A stretch of 64,000 nucleotides of DNA from UJ101 sp965262705 (GTDB lineage: Bacteria > Bacteroidota > Bacteroidia > Flavobacteriales > UJ101), in assembly GCA_965262705.1 (NCBI GenBank), contig OZ253556.1, positions 806,001 through 870,000 of the forward strand, in the 5' to 3' direction. The position numbers and the translations under genes were made by a program. This document shows positions 54,237-63,184 of this stretch, piece after piece. The notes beneath the pieces were generated by a model. That model was given only the letters and a program-made list of their open reading frames with translations, was not told the DNA's origin and did no database searches. Positions within the stretch are counted from its first letter, which is position 1. Every line of letters starts with the position of its first letter.

Positions 54237-55004
54237 ATGAAATTACAAATCGGGCAAATAGACCTCAGTTTCCATAGGGTAGCTTCAGCAGTAATTCTGG
54301 CTTATTTTAATCGTATCGGTCAGGAGTACGATTTACATACTGCACCTCATGAAAAACTTTTTGATCAATATAGAAATGGGGCCGTTGATATGGTTTTATC
54401 TGCCTGGCTGCCTTATTCGCACGGAAAATACATAAAGGATGTCGCAGATGAAACAGAAAAATTTTCTGTGCTTTATACTCCTTATTGTCTCTGGGGCCTG
54501 CCGGATTATGTTTTTGAAAAAGGAGTAAAATCTGTAGCTGATGTGGCACAACATCATGAAGATTTTATAAAAATAATACAAGGGATTAATGAAGGGGCAG
54601 GAATCTCAAGGTTTTCCCGAAATATTATACGAGAATATCATTTAGATCAACTTGGATTTGAATTTAAAAATGGAACTATTTTCGACTGTACTGATGCTTT
54701 TGTGAAAGCATATAAGGCGAAAAAAGCCGTTATTGTTCCCCTTTGGAAACCTCAATATCTTTTTCAATCCTATAATATTAAGGAATTAAAAGAGCCTAAA
54801 GGGCTGTTAGGCTCAGTAGACAAAGCTACTATAATTATAAAGAAAAAAGCGATAGATAAGTTAAATCCAAAAGCATTATCATTTATTCGCTCTATACAGT
54901 TAGGAAATGACGCAGTAACAAAATTAGATTATCAATATCAGGTAGAAGGCAGGGAACCTGAGAAAATAGCTAAAGAATATATAGAAAAACATTTAAATTA
55001 TTAG
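54237..55004 (+). CDS. OpuAC/ProX-like substrate-binding protein without signal peptide
   Basis: 255 aa. Fold of glycine betaine/choline-type ABC solute-binding proteins. Seen: the opening KLQIGQIDLSFHRVASAVI, VDMVLSAWLPYSHGKYIK and YCLWGLPDYVFEKGVKSVADVA, then the C-terminal lobe VIVPLWKPQYLFQSYN with aromatic residues of the ligand cage (Trp in SAWLP and PLWKP). There is no signal peptide or lipobox, so it appears cytoplasmic, and no permease or ATPase gene is near. It may be a soluble sensor or an orphan binding protein. The broken DUF1097 gene follows 7 nt downstream. Confidence 0.8.
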   Translation: MKLQIGQIDLSFHRVASAVILAYFNRIGQEYDLHTAPHEKLFDQYRNGAVDMVLSAWLPYSHGKYIKDVADETEKFSVLYTPYCLWGLPDYVFEKGVKSVADVAQHHEDFIKIIQGINEGAGISRFSRNIIREYHLDQLGFEFKNGTIFDCTDAFVKAYKAKKAVIVPLWKPQYLFQSYNIKELKEPKGLLGSVDKATIIIKKKAIDKLNPKALSFIRSIQLGNDAVTKLDYQYQVEGREPEKIAKEYIEKHLNY

Positions 55005-55011
55005 CGTAAAT

Positions 55012-55518
55012 ATGAAGAGATATAAAAATAATCTTTTACATGCTATTTTAGTCGGTATTATATCTGCGCTGGTATTTATAATTTGTGGACTTTTATAAAT
55101 AAAAGCATGGATTGTATTTTTCGCATGGGCTAATTATTTCCTGCATGGTAACAGATTTAAAAAGGCAATGAAATTATTTTTAGCTTTAGCATTAGGAATA
55201 TTTATAGCCTTTTCGATTTCACAAGGTATAGTTTATATCAACCAATTAATCGATGCAAAAATTCAATTATATGTAGATTCAGTTTTACTATTTGTAATGG
55301 CTACTATCATCATTTTTCTTGAATGTATTAAAAATTGGCAGGAAATGATTGCAGCTACTTTCTTAGGAACTATCGTTCACTTTGCCTCAGGGGCAACTAC
55401 AAATAATATTTTCCATCAATTAGTATTTCCGCTGTTTATAGGAGTGATTGTTGGGATTTTAACTACAGTTAGTCGGGAGTTACTAAGTAGGATATTACAC
55501 GAAGAAACAATGGCCTAA
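55012..55518 (+). pseudogene. DUF1097-family membrane protein with premature stop
   Basis: 168 codons in one frame from ATG 55012 (MKRYKNNLLHAILVGIISAL) to 55518, broken only by TAA at 55096-55098 (codon 29). After it the frame continues IKAWIVFFAWANYFLHGNRFKKA and on through four more hydrophobic segments (LALGIFIAFSISQGIVYIN; VLLFVMATIIIFLECI; VFPLFIGVIVGILTTV). The remaining ATG at 55168 could still make a 116-aa fragment. The family is of unknown function (small integral membrane protein). A single substitution seems to have made the stop. Confidence 0.7.
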
Positions 55519-55542
55519 TCTGAAAAATGTTCCATTTTTTGT

Positions 55543-55608
55543 GGAGGATTTATAGCAAATCTTGCCATAGGTCTTATGATGTTTCCACACGGGATGCAAA
55601 AAACGCTT
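55543..55608 (+). pseudogene. DoxX-family N-terminal scrap
   Basis: About 22 codons (GGFIANLAIGLMMFPHGMQK then TLG) match the first membrane helix of DoxX-type proteins, including the FPHGxQK motif. No start codon precedes it, and an IS5 fragment cuts it at 55608. Confidence 0.55.
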
Positions 55609-55822
55609 GGACGAATAGGGGAAACAAGTGGGTTGGCAAGATATAGCGGGATAGAAAAGATGCATGCGCAAAACCTGATGGAGGGAATAAGTTATAATTT
55701 ATGTCGGAGCCCGGGGATACTTGCATCTAATTGTAAAACTTAAGAGAGTTGTAAGTCATCAAATCAAGATAAAACAAAAAAAAGTCCTTTAATGGTTCAA
55801 AAAAGAACTAAAAATAAAAAGA
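55608..55822 (+). mobile_element. IS5-family 3' end fragment
   Basis: The last about 45 codons of an IS5 transposase with a deletion (RIGETS, then LARYSGIEKMHAQNLMEG) plus the tail shared with 545-625. It ends where a MITE begins. Confidence 0.75.
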
Positions 55823-55987
55823 AAGACCGTTGCAAAACACATAAAAAAGTATGAAAAAGAAAGCATCTCACTTCAAACGGCTTCCTTCTCAAAGAATTAA
55901 AATCCTCCACACCCAAAAGGTTGCTCTGGTGTTTAATTTTTATCGGGCGTTACATTTTTTTGTTAGCGTGCTTTTTGCAACGGTCTC
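55823..55987 (+). mobile_element. MITE copy (about 165 bp)
   Basis: Begins agaccgttgcaaaacacat, ends ttgcaacggtctc, with the standard interior but without the nested palindromes. It is joined directly to the IS5 tail. Confidence 0.75.
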
Positions 55988-56032
55988 ATATCTTGAATAA
56001 AGATAACCATTCAGCACTCAAATGCGCATTAA

Positions 56033-56279
56033 TGATAAATTTTGCTGCGTCAGTTAAAGAAATATTTTCATCAAGTGATAAATTTTGCTGCGTCAGTTAA
56101 AAAAAATATTTTCATCAAGTGATAAATTTTGCTGCGTCAGTTAAAAAAAATATTTTCATCAAGTGATAAATTTTGCTGCGTCAGTTAAAAAAAATATTTT
56201 CATCAAGTGATAAGTTTTGCTGCGTCAGTTAAAAAAAATATTTTCATCAAGTGATAAATTTTGCTGCGTGAATTGATAA
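56033..56279. repeat. 44-bp tandem repeat, five and a half copies
   Basis: Units start at 56033, 56076, 56120, 56164, 56208 and 56252 (partial). Each reads tgataaattttgctgcgtca followed by gttaaaaaaaatattttcat and caag. Differences are one or two bases, and the first copy is 43 bp. There is no reading frame and no variable spacers, so it is a minisatellite-like array. Together with the MITE and IS pieces it fills the gap between DUF1097 and the broken ALS gene; 56280-56386 holds nothing else recognisable. Confidence 0.9.
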
Positions 56280-56386
56280 TTTTTTTTCATTTAATTTGAT
56301 ATAGTATAGCGCCCTTTTTGAAAAGGTAAAAAGTATTTTTTTATATCATAATTTATTAAGTTTATATTCCTGTTATGTTAGAAAAT

Positions 56387-56984
56387 AAGACCATTGCAAA
56401 AAGTTTAAATGGGGTCTATAATCTTTGTTTTTTCGTTTTTTCTTTCACCTACTGACTTATTGATAGGTTTTTCTCTGTTTTTTCATGGATTTATTGACGA
56501 TCAATACTCCTTTCTCCTCTTGTTTTCCTCTATTTTTAACGATTAGACGCCAGTAGCGCCGGACTTCGATATAAATTATACCCGATCGCCTCCATCAGGT
56601 TTTGCGTATGCATCTTTGCTATCCCGCTATATCTTGCCACCCCGGCTGAAAACCATCGCTTTATACTTCCGAATGTCCGTTCTATTTTAAAGCTTGTTTC
56701 CCCTATTCGTTTATTGAACTTCTTCTGATAATCCGTTAATGGCTTTCCCCTTTTCGCTTTCTTCAGTAGATGATTCTTCAACTTTCTCTTGTTTAACAAA
56801 CTCGCATTTTTCTCTGATTGATCGCCCTTATCCGCTTTTAAGGGAATCCCCGATGGCAGGTCTGCAGACGCTAAAACCTCCTGCAAATTGCGCCCCCTCG
56901 TTTACACTTGCTTTCGTGCTTACTACTCCAAGTACCAGACCTTCCTCATCGGTAACATAATGCTTTTTATCCCCATAATAATAC
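56387..56984 (-). mobile_element. IS5-family fragment (3' half)
   Basis: It has the left TIR (aagaccattgcaa at 56387) and about 130 C-terminal codons of the transposase (blocks LASADLPSGIPLKADKG, RTFGSIKRWFSAG, KMHTQNLMEA). The 5' half is cut off by the MITE at 56985. It is diverged from the intact copy, with substitutions such as RSPALLASNR versus RSPGILASNR. Confidence 0.85.
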
Positions 56985-57078
56985 GAGACCGTTGCAGAAC
57001 ATATAAAAAACATGAAAAAGAAATCATCTAACTTCAAACGGCTTCCTTCTTAAAAAATTAAAATCCTCCACACCCATT
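56985..57078 (+). mobile_element. MITE left half
   Basis: Starts gagaccgttgcagaacatat and runs through the interior to aatcctccacaccc, then joins the acetolactate synthase remnant. The right half is absent. Confidence 0.7.
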
Positions 57079-57081
57079 AGC

Positions 57082-57381
57082 TTGACTTAGTTATCATTAT
57101 ACTAAACGATAATGCTTATGGCATGATAAAATGGAAACAACAAGGCATGGGGTTTGAAAATTATGGGTTAGAGTATAGTGATCCTGATTTTGTAAAATAT
57201 ACTGAAAGCTTTGGGGGCAATAGGCCACAGACCTCAATCTGTTTTAGATTTTCAAGCAGTTTTTCAAAAAGCATTAAATTCAAAAGGAATTCATTTAATA
57301 GACCTTCCGATAGATTATTCGTTAAATCATCAGATTTTAAATATTTTAATTAAAGCGTATTCACAAAACTTAAAAAAATAA
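57082..57381 (+). pseudogene. acetolactate synthase-like TPP enzyme, C-terminal remnant
   Basis: About 100 codons of the C-terminal end of an acetolactate synthase large-subunit-type enzyme. Seen: VIIILNDNAYGMIKWKQ (the TPP-binding NDN block), FENYGLEYSDPDFVKYTESFG, then after a one-base insertion in a G run (about 57212-57216) IGHRPQSVLDFQAVFQKAL and GIHLIDLPIDYSLNHQILN. The 5' part is removed by a MITE. The aldehyde dehydrogenase lies 38 bp downstream, so the two probably formed an operon. Confidence 0.75.
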
Positions 57382-57382
57382 A

Positions 57383-57403
57383 CCCTCTAAAAAAATAAGA
57401 GGG
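57383..57403 (+). terminator. short hairpin between ALS remnant and aldehyde dehydrogenase
   Basis: CCCTCT and AGAGGG form a 6-bp stem with an A/T loop, without a clear U-tract. Weak terminator or chance. Confidence 0.3.
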
Positions 57404-57419
57404 CAAGAATAAGAAGATT

Positions 57420-58780
57420 ATGTCACATACAATAAGTATTAATCCCGCAACAGGGAAACAAGAAGCCACTTACGAACATATCTCATTAGAAAATTCACTG
57501 CAGAAAATAGCTCTGGCAAAAGAGGCATTTAATAAATGGAAGAAAACCTCGTTTAAGCAAAGAGCAGAACTGATGCATAAGCTAGCTAAAGTTTTAGAAA
57601 AAAATAAAGAGATGTATGCCCGATTGGCAACTTGCGAGATGGGAAAAGTAATTAATCAATCCAGAAAAGAAATAGAAAAATGCGCATTGATTTGTCGGTT
57701 TTATGCTGATAATGCTGATCGGTTTTTAGCAAATGAAACGGTAGAGACTGAGGCTTCAAAAAGCTATATTACTTTTATGCCTATGGGCGTAATCTTAGCC
57801 ATAATGCCATGGAATTTTCCTTTCTATCAGTTAATTCGTTTTGCTGCGCCGGCACTCATGGCTGAAAACACAGCAGTACTAAAACATGCTTCAAACGTTC
57901 AGGGAGTAGCCTTTGCACTAGAAGAGGCTTTTGAGAAGGCAGGCTTCCCAAAAGAAGTATTCATCAACTTAAACATTACCACAAAAGATGTAAAACCTAT
58001 CATTGAAGACCCCAATATTGTTGCGGTTACTTTAACCGGGAGTGAAATTGCCGGACGTTCAGTAGCCTCAATAGTCGGTCAGAACCTAAAAAAAACAGTA
58101 ATGGAACTAGGGGGTAGTGATGCTTATATTATTTTAGATGATATTAATTTGGAGCAAGCAACCGATTTGGCAACTTTTGGACGACTTCAAAATACAGGAC
58201 AAACCTGCATTGCAGCTAAGCGATTTATAATATTAAAAAATATATATGAAAAATTTTTATTACGGTTTACTGAAAAAGCGGCAAAAATGGGATACCCAAT
58301 GGATGAGACCTCCTACTATGGCTCAATGGCACGAATTGATCTTCGCGATGAGTTGCACGAACAGGTAAAAAAACGATTAAACAAGGAGGAAGATTAGTGC
58401 TGGGAGGGAAAATACCCGATAGGAAAGGAGCATATTATCCAGCCACTATTCTAACTGAAATAATTCCTGGAATGGAAGCCTTTGATAACGAACTTTTTGG
58501 ACCGGTAGCCTCTGTCATTAAAGCAAAAGATGAAGCACATGCTATTAAATTAGCTAACTGTTCACAGTTTGGATTAGGCTCAGGGGTTATAACAGGGAAT
58601 AGAGAACGAGGTGAAAAAATAGCGCTACAGTTAGAAGCAGGAAGCAGTTTTGTTAATAAATTAGTGGTTTCAGACCCTCGTATGCCCTTTGGAGGAACAA
58701 AAAATAGTGGGTATGGTCGTGAGTTATCAAGTTATGGAATTCGAGAGTTTGTTAATGTAAAATCAGTATGGTTAGAATAA
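57420..58780 (+). pseudogene. NAD(P)-dependent aldehyde (succinate-semialdehyde-type) dehydrogenase, frameshifted
   Basis: The two parts together give about 453 aa, the family length. Part 1 (57420-58397) has LAIMPWNFPFYQLIRFAAPAL, LTGSEIAGRSV, the catalytic-Glu block MELGGSDAYI and the catalytic-Cys block NTGQTCIAAKRF. At the run of seven A near 58367-58373 one base is missing, so the frame ends KKRLNKEED. In the shifted frame it continues KKTIKQGGRLVLGGKIPDRKGAYY and runs to 58780 (FGPVASVIKAKD, MPFGGTKNSGYGRELS). The second half is otherwise intact, so the lesion is very recent, a sequencing error, or corrected by slippage. Confidence 0.85.
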
Positions 58781-58925
58781 ATTCTTAAAAAAGAAGTTAG
58801 TATCGTGATAATTTTGCAAAAAGCACTTTGGAAGCTTACAAGTCAGCACTGGCTAAAGATTTAATAAATTTTACCTCTAAATCGTGCTAAATTTATATCT
58901 TTGACTGAAATATTGTATTTTAATA

Positions 58926-59513
58926 ATGAAGAAACCGCTTTTGAGATATATTAGTTTAATTTTAATGCTTTTATTTATACGATGCAGCAATATTAATAAT
59001 TATATAAATAGAGATTACGTATTAAAAACGTACAAGGATAAAAAAGGTAATAAAAACATTATTGGAAAATTTTCAATAGAAGATTTATTGAAAACTCCCG
59101 AATTTTCAATTTGGTATCACCAGGAATATGAAAATTATACAGTGGCCCCATTTTTTAAACAAAATAAAAGAGCTCTTCAAAAACTATTTAGACATAAAAT
59201 TGTTAGTATATTTATGGGCACATGGTGCAGCGATAGCAAGCGAGAAGTGCCAAGATTTATGAAAATAATCGATTTTTTGGAAATTCCCCGCAGCCATATT
59301 ATATTGATTGGAGTTAATCACCAAAAACAAACGTTTAATGGAGAAGAATTAGGAAAAAATATTACAAAAGTTCCTACCTTTATTTTTTATAAAAAAGATG
59401 TGATTCGTCGTAAATTTATTGAAATAGGACGTATTGTAGAATCGCCGGTAAAATCCTTAGAAAAAGATATTTACAAAATTCTTTCTGCTAAGGGTTACGA
59501 TAGCCGCCATTAA
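58926..59513 (+). CDS. thioredoxin-fold lipoprotein with CxxS site
   Basis: 195 aa. A lipoprotein signal (KKPLLRYISLILMLLFIRCS; Cys20) is followed by a linker and a thioredoxin-like domain of about 110 residues: KIVSIFMGTWCSDSKREVPRF, then the cis-Pro block ITKVPTFIFYKK. The active site is WCSDS, i.e. CxxS, so a simple disulfide oxidoreductase role is doubtful; a thiol isomerase/reductase or a redox-inactive role is possible. It is expected in the envelope. The gene starts 145 bp after the aldehyde dehydrogenase and 71 bp before the gldFG-type gene in the same direction. Confidence 0.8.
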   Translation: MKKPLLRYISLILMLLFIRCSNINNYINRDYVLKTYKDKKGNKNIIGKFSIEDLLKTPEFSIWYHQEYENYTVAPFFKQNKRALQKLFRHKIVSIFMGTWCSDSKREVPRFMKIIDFLEIPRSHIILIGVNHQKQTFNGEELGKNITKVPTFIFYKKDVIRRKFIEIGRIVESPVKSLEKDIYKILSAKGYDSRH

Positions 59514-59584
59514 ACGAAGAATATATAAAGAAGCCCTAACTTGCTGTGAGATGATCGATATCTAAAATCATTTCTTTTCATAAG

Positions 59585-61945
59585 ATGTTTTCAATATACA
59601 AAAAAGAATTAAAACAATTTTTCGGCAATAGCTCCGGATATATCATACTCAGTATTTTTTTAATTTTTTGCGGGCTATATTTATTTTTCTTTGAAACTGA
59701 GTTTAATATATTCAATAATCATTATGCCTCATTAAATAACTTTTTTACGCTTGCTCCATGGGGGCTTATTTTTATCATTCCGGCATTCACCATGCACTCT
59801 TTTGCAGGAGAAAAACAAGCGGGCACACTCGAATTATTGTTTGCGCAGCCTTTATCAAAAATACAAATTGTTTTTGCCAAGTATATCGCTGTTTTAACCG
59901 CTGTTTTAATGACTCTTTTGTTAACGGTTTGCTACGTTTACAGCTTACAGGAATTGGTTTATTTTTCTGGTAAATTGGACACCGGGGTTATTTTTTCGGG
60001 CTATCTTGGGCTATTATTGCTGTCTAGTTGCTTTAGTGCCGTCGGTGTTTACATTTCAGCGATTACAAAAAACAGTATAGCGGCTTATTTGGTAACGATT
60101 TTTATTTGTTTCTTTCTGTACTTTGGCTTTATCAATCTGGCTTCTTATAATCTTTTAGGTACGTATGACTATTGGGTAGCACAGATCGGATTATTTTCTC
60201 ATTATGAGAAGTTTATAAAGGGGATTTTAAGTATAAAGAGTTTTTTTTATATAAGTTTTCTTAGTCTTTTTTTTCTTCTATCAGCTTATTGTTTTCTAAA
60301 ATCAACCCGAAAGAAATATCTATTGCTAATCTATCTTTTTTTATTATTCTCAATGCTTTTTTTTTCTAATTTAAGCCGTTTAGATTTAACACAGGATAAA
60401 CGATATACCTTGACAAATATTACAGAGAAAATCATGAAAAAAGTTGAGTTTCCTGTCAAAATAGAAGTTTATTTAAAAGGAAAATTTCCGGCAGATTTAA
60501 GAAATTTTAATACAGAAATTAAACGGCAATTACAAGAATTACAGCAAATTAACCCCAAAATTAAATTTCAGTTTATCGATCCGTTTAAAAGCACACAAAC
60601 CATCAACATTCTCAAAAAATATAAAATAAACCCTATAGTAAAACGAATTAGAACGGATGAAGGTAAGCAGGAGTTTTATATTTACCCTTATGCAAGAGTC
60701 ATTTACCAAAAGAAGCAACTTATTTTTCCATTGATTAAAGACCTTAATCTGCCAGTGAAGAGCAATATTGAAAATCTCGAATTTAATTTCACCAAAGCAA
60801 TCTCGGAACTTATACAAACAAAAAAGAAAAAAATCGGCATTTTAACGCATCACGGGGAGTTTGACCCCGCCACTCACAAAGTTTTTATTAATAACTTAGA
60901 GAATAAGTATGAGGTAATGGCATTTACTCCTCAGTCAAGGGATAAACTCAGCCCTGAAGAAGCCCGCTCATTCCAGCGGTTTGATGCTCTATTGATTGTA
61001 AAGCCTAAAACGAAGTTTACGGATACCGATCGAGAAGCAATAGACCAATATATTATGAACGGGGGAAAAACTTTATGGCTTATTGATGGAGTAAACACGG
61101 AAATAGACAGCCTTTCAAAAACTGGAAACTCTATTGTGTTAGCAAGGGATTTAGGGCTAACTCCTCTGCTTTTCAAATATGGCATTCGCATAAATCATGA
61201 TTTAATACAGGATTATTCACAATGTGCTGCTATAAGTTTAATTACAGATCAATATAATGGTAAGCCGGTTTTTACTGATTTTAAATGGGCTTACTATCCG
61301 CTTAGTAATTATTCGCCGACCCATCATCCTATAGTGAAAAACATAGCGCCGGTTCGATTTGAATTTGTCAGTACAATAGATACATTAAGCGCACCCAGCA
61401 TCAAAAAAACAATATTATTAACGACTTCTCGTAAGACTTTTGTACAGGGAACGCTTACCCGAGTCGATTTAAATTCTGTAAACATTGAACCCGATTTATC
61501 TAAATTCCGACAAAAGAATAAAATCATGGCGGTTTTATTAGAAGGGAAATTTTCATCCGCGTTTACCCATCGAGTTCATTCTTTTAATTTTCCATATAAA
61601 AATCTTTCATCCGAAAATAAAATGATTATGGTTTCAGACGGAGATATAGCTAAGAATACGCCGACCAAAAAATCAAAAGAAAAGGCGATAATTGGAGGCG
61701 ATCGAAGTGGAAGATTATATGGGAATAAAGATTTTTTAATGAATAGCATTGACTATCTACTAGATAACAACCATCTTTTTTTACTTAAAAATAAAACCTT
61801 TGATGTTCAACTATTAGACCCGGCTAAGCTGCAGGTTAGCAAGTCTTATTATAAGTGGTTCAACCTAATCGTTCCATTGGCTTTACTGTGGCTAATAGGA
61901 GTTATTTGTATGTATTATCGTTATTGGAAATACGAAAAATCTTAA
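59585..61945 (+). CDS. GldF-GldG-type fused ABC-2 permease and substrate-binding-like protein
   Basis: 786 aa in one frame. Residues about 1-235 are GldF-like ABC-2 permease: KELKQFFGNSSGYIILSIFL, FFTLAPWGLIFIIPAFTMHS and EKQAGTLELLFAQPLS, with six membrane segments. After LSAYCFLKSTRKKYLLLIYL the chain continues into a GldG-like part, whose start motif (NLSRLDLTQDKRYTLT) is preceded by its own membrane segment. It ends with a C-terminal anchor (LIVPLALLWLIGVICMYYRY). GldF and GldG are usually separate genes; here they are one. The ATPase partner GldA is not in this window. The role in gliding or in a related export process is by homology. Confidence 0.85.
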   Translation: MFSIYKKELKQFFGNSSGYIILSIFLIFCGLYLFFFETEFNIFNNHYASLNNFFTLAPWGLIFIIPAFTMHSFAGEKQAGTLELLFAQPLSKIQIVFAKYIAVLTAVLMTLLLTVCYVYSLQELVYFSGKLDTGVIFSGYLGLLLLSSCFSAVGVYISAITKNSIAAYLVTIFICFFLYFGFINLASYNLLGTYDYWVAQIGLFSHYEKFIKGILSIKSFFYISFLSLFFLLSAYCFLKSTRKKYLLLIYLFLLFSMLFFSNLSRLDLTQDKRYTLTNITEKIMKKVEFPVKIEVYLKGKFPADLRNFNTEIKRQLQELQQINPKIKFQFIDPFKSTQTINILKKYKINPIVKRIRTDEGKQEFYIYPYARVIYQKKQLIFPLIKDLNLPVKSNIENLEFNFTKAISELIQTKKKKIGILTHHGEFDPATHKVFINNLENKYEVMAFTPQSRDKLSPEEARSFQRFDALLIVKPKTKFTDTDREAIDQYIMNGGKTLWLIDGVNTEIDSLSKTGNSIVLARDLGLTPLLFKYGIRINHDLIQDYSQCAAISLITDQYNGKPVFTDFKWAYYPLSNYSPTHHPIVKNIAPVRFEFVSTIDTLSAPSIKKTILLTTSRKTFVQGTLTRVDLNSVNIEPDLSKFRQKNKIMAVLLEGKFSSAFTHRVHSFNFPYKNLSSENKMIMVSDGDIAKNTPTKKSKEKAIIGGDRSGRLYGNKDFLMNSIDYLLDNNHLFLLKNKTFDVQLLDPAKLQVSKSYYKWFNLIVPLALLWLIGVICMYYRYWKYEKS

Positions 61946-62433
61946 GCTATTTGAGACCGTTCAAAAAATACTCTATCAACTAAACGGCAAATCAGCGAAA
62001 GCTAATTTACAATATCATGCTAAAAAGGTATCCCCTCTTGAGGATAGTTGAGAGAAAATTATTCCTTAATGCAAACTTCGGAAAAGAGTATTGCTAAAGC
62101 AAGAAAAAATGCCTACGGCTAATATACAATTACCTATAAAAAATTAAATTCTTAATGATGTTTATACGATTTGAGACCGTTGCAGAATATATAAAAAAGT
62201 ATGAAAAAGAAAGCAGCTCGCTTCAAACTGCTTCCTTCTCAAAAAATTAAAATCCTCCACACCCAAAAGGTTGCTCTGGTGTTTAATTTTTATCGGGCGT
62301 TACATTTCGACAGGCTCAATACAAGCATTTTTTTGTTAAAGTGCTTTTTGCAACTGTAAGTCCACCTACACTAGCTACGTTCTAATTTATACAAATTTCA
62401 TTATTTTTTATGTTTTCAAATTTTTCTGTAAAA
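61946..62433. mobile_element. repeat debris between gldFG and mntR: MITE and IS3 end
   Basis: A MITE with a good left end lies at 62173-62355 (gagaccgttgcagaatatat to tttttgcaactgtaag) and has no right TIR. At 62358-62420 is an IS3 end scrap (agctacgttctaatttatac) shared with 5.9 and 35.0 kb. A small MITE-end scrap (gagaccgttcaaaaaatac) is at 61952. The rest (about 61975-62170) shows nothing recognisable. Confidence 0.65.
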
Positions 62434-62440
62434 AAATATT

Positions 62441-62489
62441 TTTGCGTGGGTCTAAAAAAAATATTTATTTTTGCAAATTATTTTTGCAA
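62441..62489 (+). promoter_or_regulatory. mntR promoter with overlapping palindromic operator
   Basis: TTTG (62441-62444) and TATTTTTG (62466-62473) with a 21-nt spacing fit the Bacteroidota -33/-7 promoter. A palindrome TTGCAAA (62471-62477) / TTTGCAA (62483-62489) overlaps the -7 region, and a further TATTTTTG is at 62479-62486. It is a likely site for MntR autoregulation. Confidence 0.5.
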
Positions 62490-62503
62490 AAAATATATTA
62501 TTT

Positions 62504-63163
62504 ATGTTTTCAAAGTCAGAAGAAAATTACCTGAAAGCCATCTACACGCTATCATCGGAAAAGAAAGATAAGGTAAATACCAATATAATCGCAGAAAAAA
62601 TGAAAACCAAAGCTTCTTCCGTTACGGACATGATACGAAAACTATCAGAAAAAGATTTATTGGTTTATGAAAAATATAAGGGCGTTAAGTTATCTGAAAA
62701 AGGCAAAAAAGCCGCCATTAATATCGTAAGAAAGCACCGGATTTGGGAGACATTTCTTGTAAAAAAATTAAATTTTGGCTGGGATGAAGTACACGAAATA
62801 GCCGAACAATTAGAGCATGTGCAATCCGACAAATTGATTAACCGACTAGAAGAATTTTTATGTTTTCCTGAGAGAGATCCTCATGGAGAACTTATTCCGG
62901 ATAAATCAGGAAATATCCAACCTACTTTAAAAACTTTACTTAGTGAATTACAACCCGGCGAAAAAGGCATTTTAATTAGTGTAAAAAATTCTTCTAAAGA
63001 ATTCCTGCAATATTTAGATACTTTAAAAATAATCATTGGGGCAAAACTAACTGTTGTTTCAAAAAATGCTTTTGACCATTCAATGTGCATTAAGTTAGAG
63101 CACAGAGAAATCCATATTTCCCAATCCGTATCCAATAATTTATACATTGAGACCCTTGTATAA
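62504..63163 (+). CDS. mntR: DtxR/MntR-family metal-dependent repressor
   Basis: 219 aa from ATG 62504 (MFSKSEENYLKAIYTL); the TTG at 62471 adds residues that overlap the operator. Winged helix (NTNIIAEKMKTKASSVTDMIRKL), dimerisation/metal domain with HRIWETFLVKKLNFGWDEVH and EIAEQLEHVQ, then CFPERDPHGELIPDKSG and an SH3-like end. It most likely senses Mn2+ or Fe2+ and represses uptake. The mntH transporter starts 21 bp downstream, so it probably co-regulates with it. Confidence 0.92.
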   Translation: MFSKSEENYLKAIYTLSSEKKDKVNTNIIAEKMKTKASSVTDMIRKLSEKDLLVYEKYKGVKLSEKGKKAAINIVRKHRIWETFLVKKLNFGWDEVHEIAEQLEHVQSDKLINRLEEFLCFPERDPHGELIPDKSGNIQPTLKTLLSELQPGEKGILISVKNSSKEFLQYLDTLKIIIGAKLTVVSKNAFDHSMCIKLEHREIHISQSVSNNLYIETLV

Positions 63164-63184
63164 TAAATAAAAAAGTATGAGTAA

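Noticed and set aside
56033..56279. 44-bp repeats as a second CRISPR array
   Set aside because: Units follow each other without variable spacers.
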